A stretch of DNA of 64,000 nucleotides from Phenylobacterium sp. (GTDB lineage: Bacteria; Pseudomonadota; Alphaproteobacteria; Caulobacterales; Caulobacteraceae): contig NZ_SSMX01000047.1 of the NCBI RefSeq assembly GCF_004799515.1, forward strand, positions 1 through 64,000, written 5' to 3'. Both the position numbers and the translations under genes were made by a program. How positions within the stretch are numbered: the first letter of the stretch is position 1; every line of letters starts with the position of its first letter. The notes under the pieces were generated by a model, which did not search any database, was not told where the DNA came from, and saw only the letters and a program-made list of their open reading frames with translations. Positions 1 through 8,007 of the stretch are shown here, one piece after another.

Positions 1-16
1 AACCCACTGACGGATA

Positions 17-39
17 CCGCAGGTCCTTGTGGCCTGCGG
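17..39. other. Short perfect hairpin near the left edge
   Basis: CCGCAGG at 17-23 pairs perfectly with CCTGCGG at 33-39 around a 9-nt loop. Together with the terminator just downstream it looks like the structured 3' end of a transcript that starts before the window. Whether that transcript is an mRNA tail or a small RNA cannot be decided here. Confidence 0.45.
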
Positions 40-54
40 AACCGAACCAAATCA

Positions 55-98
55 CCCGGCGGCGAGCCCCCCTCGCCGCCGGGTTTGATTTTTTGGGG
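55..98 (+). terminator. Rho-independent terminator
   Basis: A perfect 12-bp GC stem (CCCGGCGGCGAG at 55-66 with its complement at 72-83) has a 5-nt C loop and is followed by TTTGATTTTTT. This is a textbook intrinsic terminator for a transcript entering the window from the left on the plus strand. Confidence 0.88.
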
Positions 99-324
99 TG
101 AGGCCGCCGCCCCAGGGGAGCTGCGACGGCGGCCTCTGGACGCCAGCGGCTCCGCGGATCGCTGCTCAATCCGGGCGCCGATGTGGTCCCATGAGCGGCG
201 AGATGGACGATTCGCGCCAAGCCTAAGGCGCAGCTTTGGGCCATCGCGCCCCGGATGCCCATCCCGCAGGCGTAGCGCCTGACTTCTGGGCGCCCCCACC
301 GAGCGCCTGCGGCATGGGCGCGGC
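99..324. other. Non-coding stretch with an imperfect inverted repeat
   Basis: I see no convincing gene here: the short open frame across it has no ribosome site and no recognisable sequence, and it begins inside the terminator. The only structure seen is an inverted repeat, 257-272 against 304-319, matching at 15 of 16 positions. It lies just upstream of the DUF998 gene and could form a long hairpin in its leader. Confidence 0.5.
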
Positions 325-1035
325 GTGACTCCCACGCCAAATCCGCCGATCAATAGGGGCGTGAGTTCCTCCTCGTCCCCGCCGTCAGCCTCGCGCCTGG
401 GCCTGCTCTCGCCGTCGCGGACCCTGCTGGCCTGCGGGGTCGCAGCGCCGCTGCTGGCGTTGGCCACCACCCTCGGCGCCATGGCCGCCTATCCCGGGTT
501 CAATCCCGCCCGGCAGTATCTCAGCGAGCTGGGCGGCGCCTCGGCCAGCCAGCCGCTGATCTTCAACGCCGGGGTGTTCGTGGCCGGCGTGATGGCCGCC
601 GCGGCCGGCTGCGGCTTTGGCCTGGCCATCGTCACCCTGACCCGCGCGCGGCTGGCCGGGGCGCTGACCGCCCTGGTCTTCGTCCTGGCCGGCTGGGGCC
701 TGACCCAGGCCGCGATCTACCACTGGCCGGACCGCCGCCACCTGGCCATCAACCTGGCGCTGGGCATCCAGCTCGCGCCGCTGCTGCTGCTCTGGGGCCT
801 GTGGCCGCGCCGCGACCTCGCCCGGCTCAAGGCCTTCCTGGCCCTGGTCTTCGTGGCCATGGCGGTGTTGACCGTGCTGACCAAGCACCTCGTGGCGCCC
901 CACCTGGTCAACGACGACAACGTCGGATGGTGGGAGCGCGGCTACGCCATCATCCTGGTCGGCTGGGTGGGCGTGGCGGCCTTCGCCCTGCAGCGGAGCC
1001 TACGGTTTCAGGCGACTGCGACAAAAACAGCCTAG
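325..1035 (+). CDS. DUF998 family integral membrane protein
   Basis: The 236-residue product has about six hydrophobic segments. It carries the family signature near residues 55-70 (YPGFNP, then YLSELG), where a short periplasmic loop follows the first membrane helix. The repeated pairs of helices with an asparagine/aspartate-rich loop (NDDNVGWW) before the last helix also fit DUF998. The family has no established biochemical role. The start is uncertain. GTG at 325 has a weak GGG six bases upstream. GTG at 361 has AGGGG only one base away, which is too close. The first roughly 30 residues are Ser/Pro-rich and not conserved-looking. It is separated from the opgH gene by a short gap holding a palindrome, so it is probably a separate transcript. 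Confidence 0.75.
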   Translation: MTPTPNPPINRGVSSSSSPPSASRLGLLSPSRTLLACGVAAPLLALATTLGAMAAYPGFNPARQYLSELGGASASQPLIFNAGVFVAGVMAAAAGCGFGLAIVTLTRARLAGALTALVFVLAGWGLTQAAIYHWPDRRHLAINLALGIQLAPLLLLWGLWPRRDLARLKAFLALVFVAMAVLTVLTKHLVAPHLVNDDNVGWWERGYAIILVGWVGVAAFALQRSLRFQATATKTA

Positions 1036-1065
1036 ACCGCGCCCACTTGAATCTGTTTTGGTGAA

Positions 1066-1083
1066 AATCACGAGTTCGTGATT
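1066..1083. promoter_or_regulatory. 18-bp perfect palindrome upstream of opgH, candidate operator
   Basis: AATCACGA-GT-TCGTGATT has perfect 8-bp arms and a 2-bp centre. It lies about 85 bp before the likely opgH start and just after the DUF998 stop. There is no T-run, so it is not an intrinsic terminator. Its length and symmetry suit a dimeric DNA-binding protein. The regulator is unknown. Confidence 0.45.
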
Positions 1084-1168
1084 GATTGTCCGCGAATCGG
1101 TTAGGATGCTGCATCGCAGCACTGCGGATGCGCAGTTCGAGTCGACAGGCCTTGGGGGCTACGTGGCT

Positions 1169-3115
1169 ATGAGCGATCTGGCGTCGCTACGCGAAGTATC
1201 GCCCCCCTGGGCCGGGCCGGAGGCTGAGACCGAGGCCGCGCCGCAACCCTGGCTGCCGCCGGAAGCGCCGCTGGCCATGCCGCGCCAGCATCTCGATTCC
1301 CTGGACGCCTCCGACGTCCAGCCGCAGCAAGGGCCCCCGCCGGCGACCTCGCCACGCCACATCGCCCTGCGGCGCTGGGCCGTGTTCGGCGGCGCCCTGG
1401 CGTTGACCGCCCTGGTCGCGGTGGGGCCGTGGATCCTCTACGGCCGAGGCGGCTTCGACGGGCTGGAGACCCTGGGGTTTGCGGTCTTCCTGGTGCTGGC
1501 CAGCGCCATCGCCTGCTGGTTCTGCACTGCGGTCGCCGGCTATTTCGTGCTGCGCACCGGCTGCGAGCAGGACGACCTGGCCTTCGCGCCACACCCACCG
1601 CCGCCCACCACTCGCACGGCGCTGCTGATGCCGCTTTATAATGAGGACGCCGGCGCGGCCTTCGCCCGGCTAGCGGCGCTCGACCAATCGCTGGCCCGGC
1701 TGGGCGTATCAGAAGCCTTCGACATCTTCGTGCTCAGCGACTCCCGCAAGGCCGAGGTCGTGCTGGCCGAGCGGGCGGCCTTCCGCGTCCTGCGGCCGGC
1801 GGCGCACAGCCGCCTCTACCTGCGCCGGCGGACGGACAACGTCGAACGCAAGGCCGGCAACGTCGGCGACTGGGTGCGCCGGTTCGGCGGCGCCTATGAG
1901 TTCATGGTGGTGCTGGACGCCGACAGCACCATGGCCGGCGACACCCTCCTGCGGCTGGTGGACGCCATGGAGCGCCATCCGGGCGTTGGCCTGATCCAGA
2001 CCGCGCCGACCATCACCCGCGCCGGCACCCTGTTCGCGCGCATGTCGCAGTTCGGGGTGCGCATGTACGGCCGCGTCGCCGCCGCGGGCCTGGCCTGGTG
2101 GGCCGGGTCGGAGGCCAGCTACTGGGGCCACAACGCCATCGTGCGCACCGAGGCTTTTGCCTCGAGCGCCGGCCTGCCGATCCTGCAGGGCGAGAAGCCC
2201 TTCGGCGGCCACGTGCTCAGCCACGACGTGGTGGAGGCCGCGCTCCTGCGCCGCGGCGGCTGGGCGGTGCACGTCACCGCCGCCCTGGACGGCAGCTGCG
2301 AGGAGACGCCGCCGACCCTGCTGGACTTCCTGCAGCGCGACCAACGCTGGTGCCAGGGCAACCTGCAGCACCTGGGCCTCCTGAACGCGCCGGGCCTGCA
2401 CCCGTTGAGCCGCGCCCAGCTGGTGATGGGCGCCATGGCCTATCTGTCCTCGCCCTTGTGGTTCATGGGCCTGGCGATCGGGCTCATCCTACAGCTACGC
2501 TACCCGGTCGACTGGTCGACCTTCTGGTACGTCCTGCATCCCAGCTTCACGCCCTTCATGCTGACCTCGCTGCTGTCCGGCCTGCTGCTGATCGGGCCGA
2601 AGCTCCTGGGCTGTCTGCTGGTGCTGAACCGTCCGGGCGAGCGCCGCGCGTTCGGCGGCGCGGGCGCGGTGCTGAAGAGCATGGGCCTGGAGATCCTGCT
2701 ATCGGGCGCGCTCGCCCCGGTGATGATGGTGGCCAACACCCGCGCGGTCTTCCTGACGCTGCGCGGGCGCGACGTGGGCTGGCGGCCGCAGCGGCGCGAC
2801 GCCGACGGCCTGGCCTGGGGCGACGCGCTCAAGGCCATGCGCTGGCAGATGCTGGCCGGCCTCGCTTTCTGCGCCGGCCTGGCCGTCCGCCCGGATCTGG
2901 CGGTGTGCTTCGCCCCCATCGTCGTGCCGCTGCTGCTGGCCGCGCCGCTGGCCGTCCTGACCTCGCGCCTCAGCCTCGGCCAGGCCGCCGCCCGCGCGGG
3001 CTACCTGACGACGCCAGACGACCACGGGATGAGCGCCACGCCGGTCGTCTTCCGCGCGCCGACGCGCCTGACGCCCGCGCCGCAGGCGCCGAAGACCGTC
3101 ACCAATCTGGGCTGA
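1169..3115 (+). CDS. opgH: Glucans biosynthesis glucosyltransferase H
   Basis: This is the inner-membrane GT2 glucosyltransferase that uses UDP-glucose to build the linear backbone of osmoregulated periplasmic glucans. About 648 residues are read from ATG 1169. Two N-terminal membrane helices are followed by the cytoplasmic catalytic domain, which shows LMPLYNED, the nucleotide-binding VVLDADS motif, the HDVVEAALLRR acceptor region and the QRDQRWCQGNLQH signature (QxxRW type). Several C-terminal membrane helices follow. The GGGGG at 1154-1158 could serve ATG 1169 or GTG 1163; further upstream TTG and ATG codons lack a ribosome site and add non-conserved sequence. No opgG partner is adjacent, unlike the enterobacterial opgGH operon, so the periplasmic OpgG/OpgD must be elsewhere if present. 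Confidence 0.9.
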   Translation: MSDLASLREVSPPWAGPEAETEAAPQPWLPPEAPLAMPRQHLDSLDASDVQPQQGPPPATSPRHIALRRWAVFGGALALTALVAVGPWILYGRGGFDGLETLGFAVFLVLASAIACWFCTAVAGYFVLRTGCEQDDLAFAPHPPPPTTRTALLMPLYNEDAGAAFARLAALDQSLARLGVSEAFDIFVLSDSRKAEVVLAERAAFRVLRPAAHSRLYLRRRTDNVERKAGNVGDWVRRFGGAYEFMVVLDADSTMAGDTLLRLVDAMERHPGVGLIQTAPTITRAGTLFARMSQFGVRMYGRVAAAGLAWWAGSEASYWGHNAIVRTEAFASSAGLPILQGEKPFGGHVLSHDVVEAALLRRGGWAVHVTAALDGSCEETPPTLLDFLQRDQRWCQGNLQHLGLLNAPGLHPLSRAQLVMGAMAYLSSPLWFMGLAIGLILQLRYPVDWSTFWYVLHPSFTPFMLTSLLSGLLLIGPKLLGCLLVLNRPGERRAFGGAGAVLKSMGLEILLSGALAPVMMVANTRAVFLTLRGRDVGWRPQRRDADGLAWGDALKAMRWQMLAGLAFCAGLAVRPDLAVCFAPIVVPLLLAAPLAVLTSRLSLGQAAARAGYLTTPDDHGMSATPVVFRAPTRLTPAPQAPKTVTNLG

Positions 3116-3262
3116 CTGCCCCGCTGGGACTGCATGCTCGCGGATTCGCGCCCAGAAATAGGCGCCGCGCCGCCGAACGGCGGAATATGACGCGCCTCTG
3201 TTTACGCGGCGGCAAAGCTGCGCCTATCGTCCGCCTTCGGTTTCGGGGATTGGGGTAGATCC

Positions 3263-4726
3263 ATGCGCCTATGGACCTGGGCGGCCACGCTGATCGTGGC
3301 TGCAGCGGTGAGCGGTTGCGCCACCACGACGACGCCGGCCAAGGTCGCAGAGGCCAAGGCCGACGCCCCGGCCGCGCCGGCCAAGCCCAAACCCTTGCCG
3401 CCCGGCCTCGACCCGATGGCCAGGGCCGACGCCTTCCCGTCCACCTACCGGCCGATGCCCAGCCGGCCCACTGCCGTGGTCGGCGCCAGCGTCTTCACCG
3501 GCACGGGCCAGCTGATCGAGAACGGCGTGGTCCTGGTCAAGGACGGCAAGATCGAGGCGGTCGGCGCGGGCCTGGCGGTGCCGGCCGGCTACGAGACCGT
3601 CGACGCCCACGGCAAGTGGGTGACGCCGGGCATCATCGACGCCCACTCGCACCTGGGCGTCTACGCCTCGCCCGCCGTCCAGGCCAATTCCGACGGCAAC
3701 GAGCTCACCAATCCGGTCACCGCCGAGGTCTGGGCCGAGCATTCGGTGTGGCCGCAGGACCCCGGCTTCAACACCGCCCGCATCGGCGGGGTCACGACGC
3801 TGCTGATCCTGCCGGGCTCCGGCAACCTGATCGGCGGCCGTGGCGTGATCCTGCGCAACATTCCCGCGCGCACCGTGCAGGACATGAAGTTCCCCGACGC
3901 GCCCTACGTGCTGAAGATGGCCTGCGGCGAGAACCCCAAGCGGGTCTACGGCTCCAAGGGCCGGGCGCCCTCGACGCGGATGGGCAATGTCGCCGGCTAT
4001 CGCGCCGCCTGGATCAACGCCGCCGACTATCAGCGCCGCTGGGACGAGTACCGCGCCAAGGTCGCCAAGGGCGAAAAGGCCGACCCACCGAAGCGCGACC
4101 TGGGCCTCGACACCCTGTCGGCCGTGCTGCGTGGCGAGATCCTGGTGGAGAACCACTGCTACCGGGCCGACGAGATGGCCCAGATGATCGATATCTCCAA
4201 GGAGTTCGGCTACCACGTCGCCGCATTCCACCACGCGGTGGAGGCCTACAAGATCGCCGACCTTTTGGCCGACAACCACATCTGCGTCGCCACCTGGGCC
4301 AACTGGTGGGGCGGCAAGATGGAGATGCTGGACGGCATTGAGGCCAATGCGGCCCTGGTCAACGCGGCCAAGGGCGGCTGCGCGGTCATCAAGTCCGACG
4401 ACCCCGACCTGATCCAGCGCCTGAACCAGGAGGCCGCCGAGGCGCTCGCCGCCGGCCGCGCCGCCGGGCTGCAGATCACCGAGGCCGACGCCATAAGATG
4501 GATCACCTCCAACCCGGCCAAGGCGATCGGGATCGACAAGCAGACCGGCAGCCTGGAGCCCGGCAAGCGCGCCGATCTGGTGATCTGGGACCATGACCCC
4601 TTCTCGATCTACGCCCGAACCGACCGGGTCTATCTCGACGGCGCGATCTCCTACGACCGCCACGATCCCCGTTACCAGCCGCGCTCGGACTTCGACCTCG
4701 GCCAGCCCGGCGAAGGAGTCCGCTGA
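3263..4726 (+). CDS. Periplasmic amidohydrolase-superfamily lipoprotein
   Basis: The 487-residue protein has a lipoprotein signal peptide with lipobox VSGC (lipidated Cys19), so it should be anchored at the periplasmic face of a membrane. It then shows the imidazolonepropionase/dipeptidase-like amidohydrolase fold. This includes a small N-terminal beta sandwich (VLVKDGKIEAVG), the metal-binding HxH in DAHSHLG (His128, His130), further His residues in the central barrel, and the C-terminal TSNPAKAIGI...GSLEPGKRADLVIWD segment. The substrate is not evident; relatives act on cyclic amides or dipeptides. GGGG upstream supports the ATG at 3263. Its TGA overlaps the ATG of the next gene by one base, so the two paralogues are co-translated. 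Confidence 0.85.
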   Translation: MRLWTWAATLIVAAAVSGCATTTTPAKVAEAKADAPAAPAKPKPLPPGLDPMARADAFPSTYRPMPSRPTAVVGASVFTGTGQLIENGVVLVKDGKIEAVGAGLAVPAGYETVDAHGKWVTPGIIDAHSHLGVYASPAVQANSDGNELTNPVTAEVWAEHSVWPQDPGFNTARIGGVTTLLILPGSGNLIGGRGVILRNIPARTVQDMKFPDAPYVLKMACGENPKRVYGSKGRAPSTRMGNVAGYRAAWINAADYQRRWDEYRAKVAKGEKADPPKRDLGLDTLSAVLRGEILVENHCYRADEMAQMIDISKEFGYHVAAFHHAVEAYKIADLLADNHICVATWANWWGGKMEMLDGIEANAALVNAAKGGCAVIKSDDPDLIQRLNQEAAEALAAGRAAGLQITEADAIRWITSNPAKAIGIDKQTGSLEPGKRADLVIWDHDPFSIYARTDRVYLDGAISYDRHDPRYQPRSDFDLGQPGEGVR

Positions 4727-6093
4727 TGCGCAAGGTCCTGTTCAGCGCCTGCGCGCTCGCCGCGCTTACCCTCGGCGCGGCGGCGGCGAACGCCGAGACC
4801 GTCGCCATCACCAACGCCAAGATTCTGACCGCCGGTCCGGCCGGCGAGATCGCGTCCGGGACGGTGGTCATCAAGGACGGCAAGATCGCCGCCGTCGGCG
4901 CCAGCGCCGCGGTTCCGGCCGGCGCGCGGGTGATCGACGCGCGCGGCGGCGTGGTCGCGCCCGGCTTCTTCGCCACCGGCTCGATGCTGGGCGAGGTCGA
5001 GGTGGGCTCCCTGGGCAACGACCTCTCGGTGAACAATCCCGAGATCGGGGCGTCCTTCGACATCCAGTATGGGCTGAACCCGGGATCGGTCCTGTTCCCC
5101 GTGGCCCGCCTCGGCGGCCTGACCAGCGCCGTCGTCCTGCCGATCCCCGCGGGCCGCCGCGGCGGCGACGCCGACGAAGAGGATGACGACGACGCCAGCC
5201 AGTACACCGCCGGCCCGAGCGGGGAGGGCTCCAAGTCCCACACCCTGTTTTCGGGCCAGGGCGCGGTGATCGACCTAGGCACGGGCGACACGATCCTGAC
5301 CAAGGCCAGGGTGGCCATGGTCGCGCCCTTCGGGTCCGGCGGCGCGGCCCTCGCCGGCGGGGCGCGCGGCGCGGAGTTTGTGGCGCTGAAGGAGGCTTTC
5401 GCCGACGTCCGCGACTACATGAAGAACAAGGCCGCCTACGACAAAGCCGCCTACCGGGACCTCGGGCTCTCCAAGGGCGACCTGGAGGCCCTGATCCCGG
5501 TGGTCGAGGGTAAGATGCCGGTTGTGGCCGTGGTCAAGCGGGCCTCCGACATCCGTCAGGTGCTGGCCTTCGCCCGCGACGAGCACATCAAGGTCATCCT
5601 CGATGGCGCGCAGGAGGGCTGGGTGGTGGCGCCCGAGATCGCCAAGGCGGGCGTGCCGGTGCTGATGAACCCCTTTGACGACCGGCCGGAGAGCTATGAA
5701 GAGCTCGCCGCCACCCTGGATAACGCCGGCCGCCTCTCCGCCGCCGGCGTGACCGTGGCCTTCGAGAGCACCGGCGGCTCGGCCCGCGTGCGCGAGACCC
5801 GCTATGAGGCCGGCAGCGCCGTCTCCCACGGCATGGCCTACGGCGCGGCGCTGGCGGCCATCACCATCAACCCGGCGAAGATCTTCGGCGTGGCCGACCG
5901 CACCGGCAGCCTGGAGCCCGGGAAGGACGCCGACCTGGTGGTCTGGACCGGCGACCCCTTCGAGCCGCTCAGCCAGCCGACCGCGGTCTTCATCCACGGC
6001 CAGGCCCAGCCGATGACCTCCCGCCAGACCGAGCTGCGCGACCGCTACAAGGACCTCGCCCTCCCGCTGCCGCCGGGCTACGTCCACCCGTAA
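4726..6093 (+). CDS. Amidohydrolase paralogue lacking the metal-binding HxH (probable pseudoenzyme)
   Basis: The 455-residue secreted protein has a classical signal peptide ending near ANA (residue 23) and the same overall layout as its upstream neighbour. It has the same VVIKDGKIAAVGA sandwich strand and the same C-terminal NPAKIFGV...GSLEPGKDADLVVWTGDP block. Where the neighbour has DAHSHLG, this one reads ATGSMLG (residues 83-89), so the Asp and both His of the metal site are replaced. The central histidines expected in active amidohydrolases are also not evident. The frame is intact throughout, so this is not a recent frameshift. An acidic insert (EEDDDD, residues about 150-155) follows. 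TGATG coupling with the upstream gene suggests a fixed stoichiometry, perhaps a heterodimer with a structural subunit. Confidence 0.8.
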   Translation: MRKVLFSACALAALTLGAAAANAETVAITNAKILTAGPAGEIASGTVVIKDGKIAAVGASAAVPAGARVIDARGGVVAPGFFATGSMLGEVEVGSLGNDLSVNNPEIGASFDIQYGLNPGSVLFPVARLGGLTSAVVLPIPAGRRGGDADEEDDDDASQYTAGPSGEGSKSHTLFSGQGAVIDLGTGDTILTKARVAMVAPFGSGGAALAGGARGAEFVALKEAFADVRDYMKNKAAYDKAAYRDLGLSKGDLEALIPVVEGKMPVVAVVKRASDIRQVLAFARDEHIKVILDGAQEGWVVAPEIAKAGVPVLMNPFDDRPESYEELAATLDNAGRLSAAGVTVAFESTGGSARVRETRYEAGSAVSHGMAYGAALAAITINPAKIFGVADRTGSLEPGKDADLVVWTGDPFEPLSQPTAVFIHGQAQPMTSRQTELRDRYKDLALPLPPGYVHP

Positions 6094-6109
6094 CCCAGGC
6101 GGGGGCGGC

Positions 6110-7957
6110 CTAGATCTGGTCGCGCAGGGTGAGCGTGACCGCGCGGCTCTCGCCGCCGCGGCGGACGGTGAGCGCGACCTTGGTCCCGACCGGCTCAGAC
6201 CGCAGCTTGCGGCGCGCGTCGGCCAGCTGATCGGCCACGGCGGGCTGGCCGTCGATGGCGGTGATCACGTCGCCGACCGCCACGCCGGCCTCGGCCCCGG
6301 CGCTGTCCTTGGCGACGTCGGTCACCGCGTAGCCGCCGTCCTTGGCGTTGATCCACAGGCCCGAGCGGTCGAAGGTCCCCACGTCCGGCGGCGTCGGCGT
6401 GATCCGCTTCAGGTACATGACCTGGTGGGCGTAGTCGAAGGTGACCACGAAGCGCTTCAGGAGGCCGCTGCCGACATTGCCGTCGTAGTTGGGGTCGGTC
6501 ATCGAGCCGCCCTTGTCCTCGACCAGACCCGCGGCGACGCCCTCGACCGGCACGCCGCCCAGCGTCAGCGAGGTCAGGCGCACCACATAGGACCGCGACG
6601 GGCCGCCGACGCCCCAGCCGACCACGGCGCTGGCGCCTTTCGAGAACCGCGCCTTCAGGTCGTGGGCCTTCACGAAGGGGCTGGTGAAGTCGATCTGCGA
6701 GCGCGAGCCGGTGTCGATGTCGAAGTGGGTCGGCAGGCCCGCCACCGATCCCGCGACGAACGGCAGGTGGTCGTAGAAGACGAACGGCACGGCGACGCCC
6801 AACGCCGGGCTCGGCCTGAACTTCGCGGGATCGGTGAAGGTGATGGTCTGCTTGCCGTAGTCGACGGTGGTGACCATCCGGCGGATCAGCTCGAAGCCCA
6901 CCATGCCGTCGACCGCGATGCCCTCGATCGAGGGATCGTAGATGCCGGTGGCGAAGCCCATCTGGTCCTTCAGCCGAACGCCGCCGATGGCGATCTCGCC
7001 ATAGCGGACAAAGCCCAGGGAGGAATGCCCCTCGCCCGCGCCGCTGGAGACCCCTTCGCCCACCGACTTCAGCCCCACCTGCTGGACCAGCTGCGGCGAG
7101 AGCAGGGTGTGGCCGCCGGTGTCGACGATGAAGGTGTAGGGCCCTTTGCCGTCCACCGTGGCCTGCACATAGATGTGGTTGTTGAGCAGGCGGAACGGGA
7201 CCGTCGTGCTGGCCGCGCCGCCGGCGATGACCGCGCCCGTCGGCGGGGCGGTGGGCATGGCGTAGGCCGAGAGCGGCCGCGCCGGCCCGAAGCTCACCTT
7301 GTCGAGCACCGAAGTCTCGACGCCCTCGGCGCCCATGCCCGGATCGGACGCGATCTTGTGCGGCAGGTTGAGCCCGCCCTCGCGCCGGTAGTCCGAATAG
7401 GTCTCCTTCATGTGCAGGAACTGCGTGTCGTAGGCGATCCTGGCCAGGCGGTGGGTCTCAGCGTCGAACCAGGCGTCGAAGCGCTTGCCGCCGCGCGGCG
7501 CGACCGACAGGTGGTCCAGCGCCCGGCCGCCCTCGATCTCGCGGCCGACGTAGGCGACCTCGGCCCCGCCGCGGTCGGGGCGCCACCAGAGGTTCGCGTT
7601 GCGGTAGGCCAGGTCCACCGCCATCGGGACCCGGTCGCCGCCCTGCTGGGGCGTGTAGGCGAGCGAGATGTCCTGCTGCCAGGGGACGCAACCGTCGTAG
7701 CCGTCGCTGTTGTGGACCCCGTCAGCGTCCTGGCTCTCCACATAGGCGCCGGTGGCGAGGTCGAACCGCGTCACCGCGGGGCCGGTGAGGCCCGATCCGG
7801 TGTGGCTGTAGTCGAACTCCGCGGCGCCGGCCGCCGGCAGGTCGCCCACCGCGGCGTGGTTGGCGTCAAGCACGGCGGCGGCCGTCGGCGCGGCGGCTTG
7901 GCTGTTGGCGACGCCGGCGAAGGAGAGGGTTAGGGCGGCGGCGAGGAAGGTTTTCAT
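6110..7957 (-). CDS. Secreted two-lobed aspartyl protease-like protein with C-terminal PDZ domain
   Basis: The product is 615 residues with a signal peptide. After an unassigned N-terminal region of about 230 residues it contains two retropepsin-like repeats, each with a catalytic-type triad. One is FIVDTGGHT (about residue 280), followed by a VDGMVGFELIRR flap region. The other is FDIDTGSRS (about residue 415), followed by NVGSGLLKRF. The C-terminal 90 residues form a PDZ domain (GYAVTDVAKDSAGAEAGVAVGDVITAIDG). Bacterial retropepsin-like proteins often have one DTG per chain and dimerise, so two sites in one chain could make a pepsin-like single-chain enzyme. It is divergent from the AraC-type gene, with about 50 bp between them. 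Confidence 0.8.
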   Translation of the reverse strand: MKTFLAAALTLSFAGVANSQAAAPTAAAVLDANHAAVGDLPAAGAAEFDYSHTGSGLTGPAVTRFDLATGAYVESQDADGVHNSDGYDGCVPWQQDISLAYTPQQGGDRVPMAVDLAYRNANLWWRPDRGGAEVAYVGREIEGGRALDHLSVAPRGGKRFDAWFDAETHRLARIAYDTQFLHMKETYSDYRREGGLNLPHKIASDPGMGAEGVETSVLDKVSFGPARPLSAYAMPTAPPTGAVIAGGAASTTVPFRLLNNHIYVQATVDGKGPYTFIVDTGGHTLLSPQLVQQVGLKSVGEGVSSGAGEGHSSLGFVRYGEIAIGGVRLKDQMGFATGIYDPSIEGIAVDGMVGFELIRRMVTTVDYGKQTITFTDPAKFRPSPALGVAVPFVFYDHLPFVAGSVAGLPTHFDIDTGSRSQIDFTSPFVKAHDLKARFSKGASAVVGWGVGGPSRSYVVRLTSLTLGGVPVEGVAAGLVEDKGGSMTDPNYDGNVGSGLLKRFVVTFDYAHQVMYLKRITPTPPDVGTFDRSGLWINAKDGGYAVTDVAKDSAGAEAGVAVGDVITAIDGQPAVADQLADARRKLRSEPVGTKVALTVRRGGESRAVTLTLRDQI

Positions 7958-8007
7958 GACGTCTCTTTAAATTGCAACGCACCGATCCCCGCCTTAGCCC
8001 TTGGTCC

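Noticed and set aside
85..282. 65-residue open frame after the first terminator
   Set aside because: It begins inside the terminator tail with TTG, has no ribosome site and reads as Arg/Ser-rich low-complexity sequence.
3269..4663. Antisense 464-residue frame opposite the first amidohydrolase
   Set aside because: Composition is the typical Gly/Val/Asp shadow of a high-GC coding strand, with no ribosome site or domain.
4726..6093. Frameshift as an explanation for the missing HxH in the second amidohydrolase
   Set aside because: Sequence before and after the site stays aligned with the paralogue in the same frame, so the residues were substituted, not shifted out.
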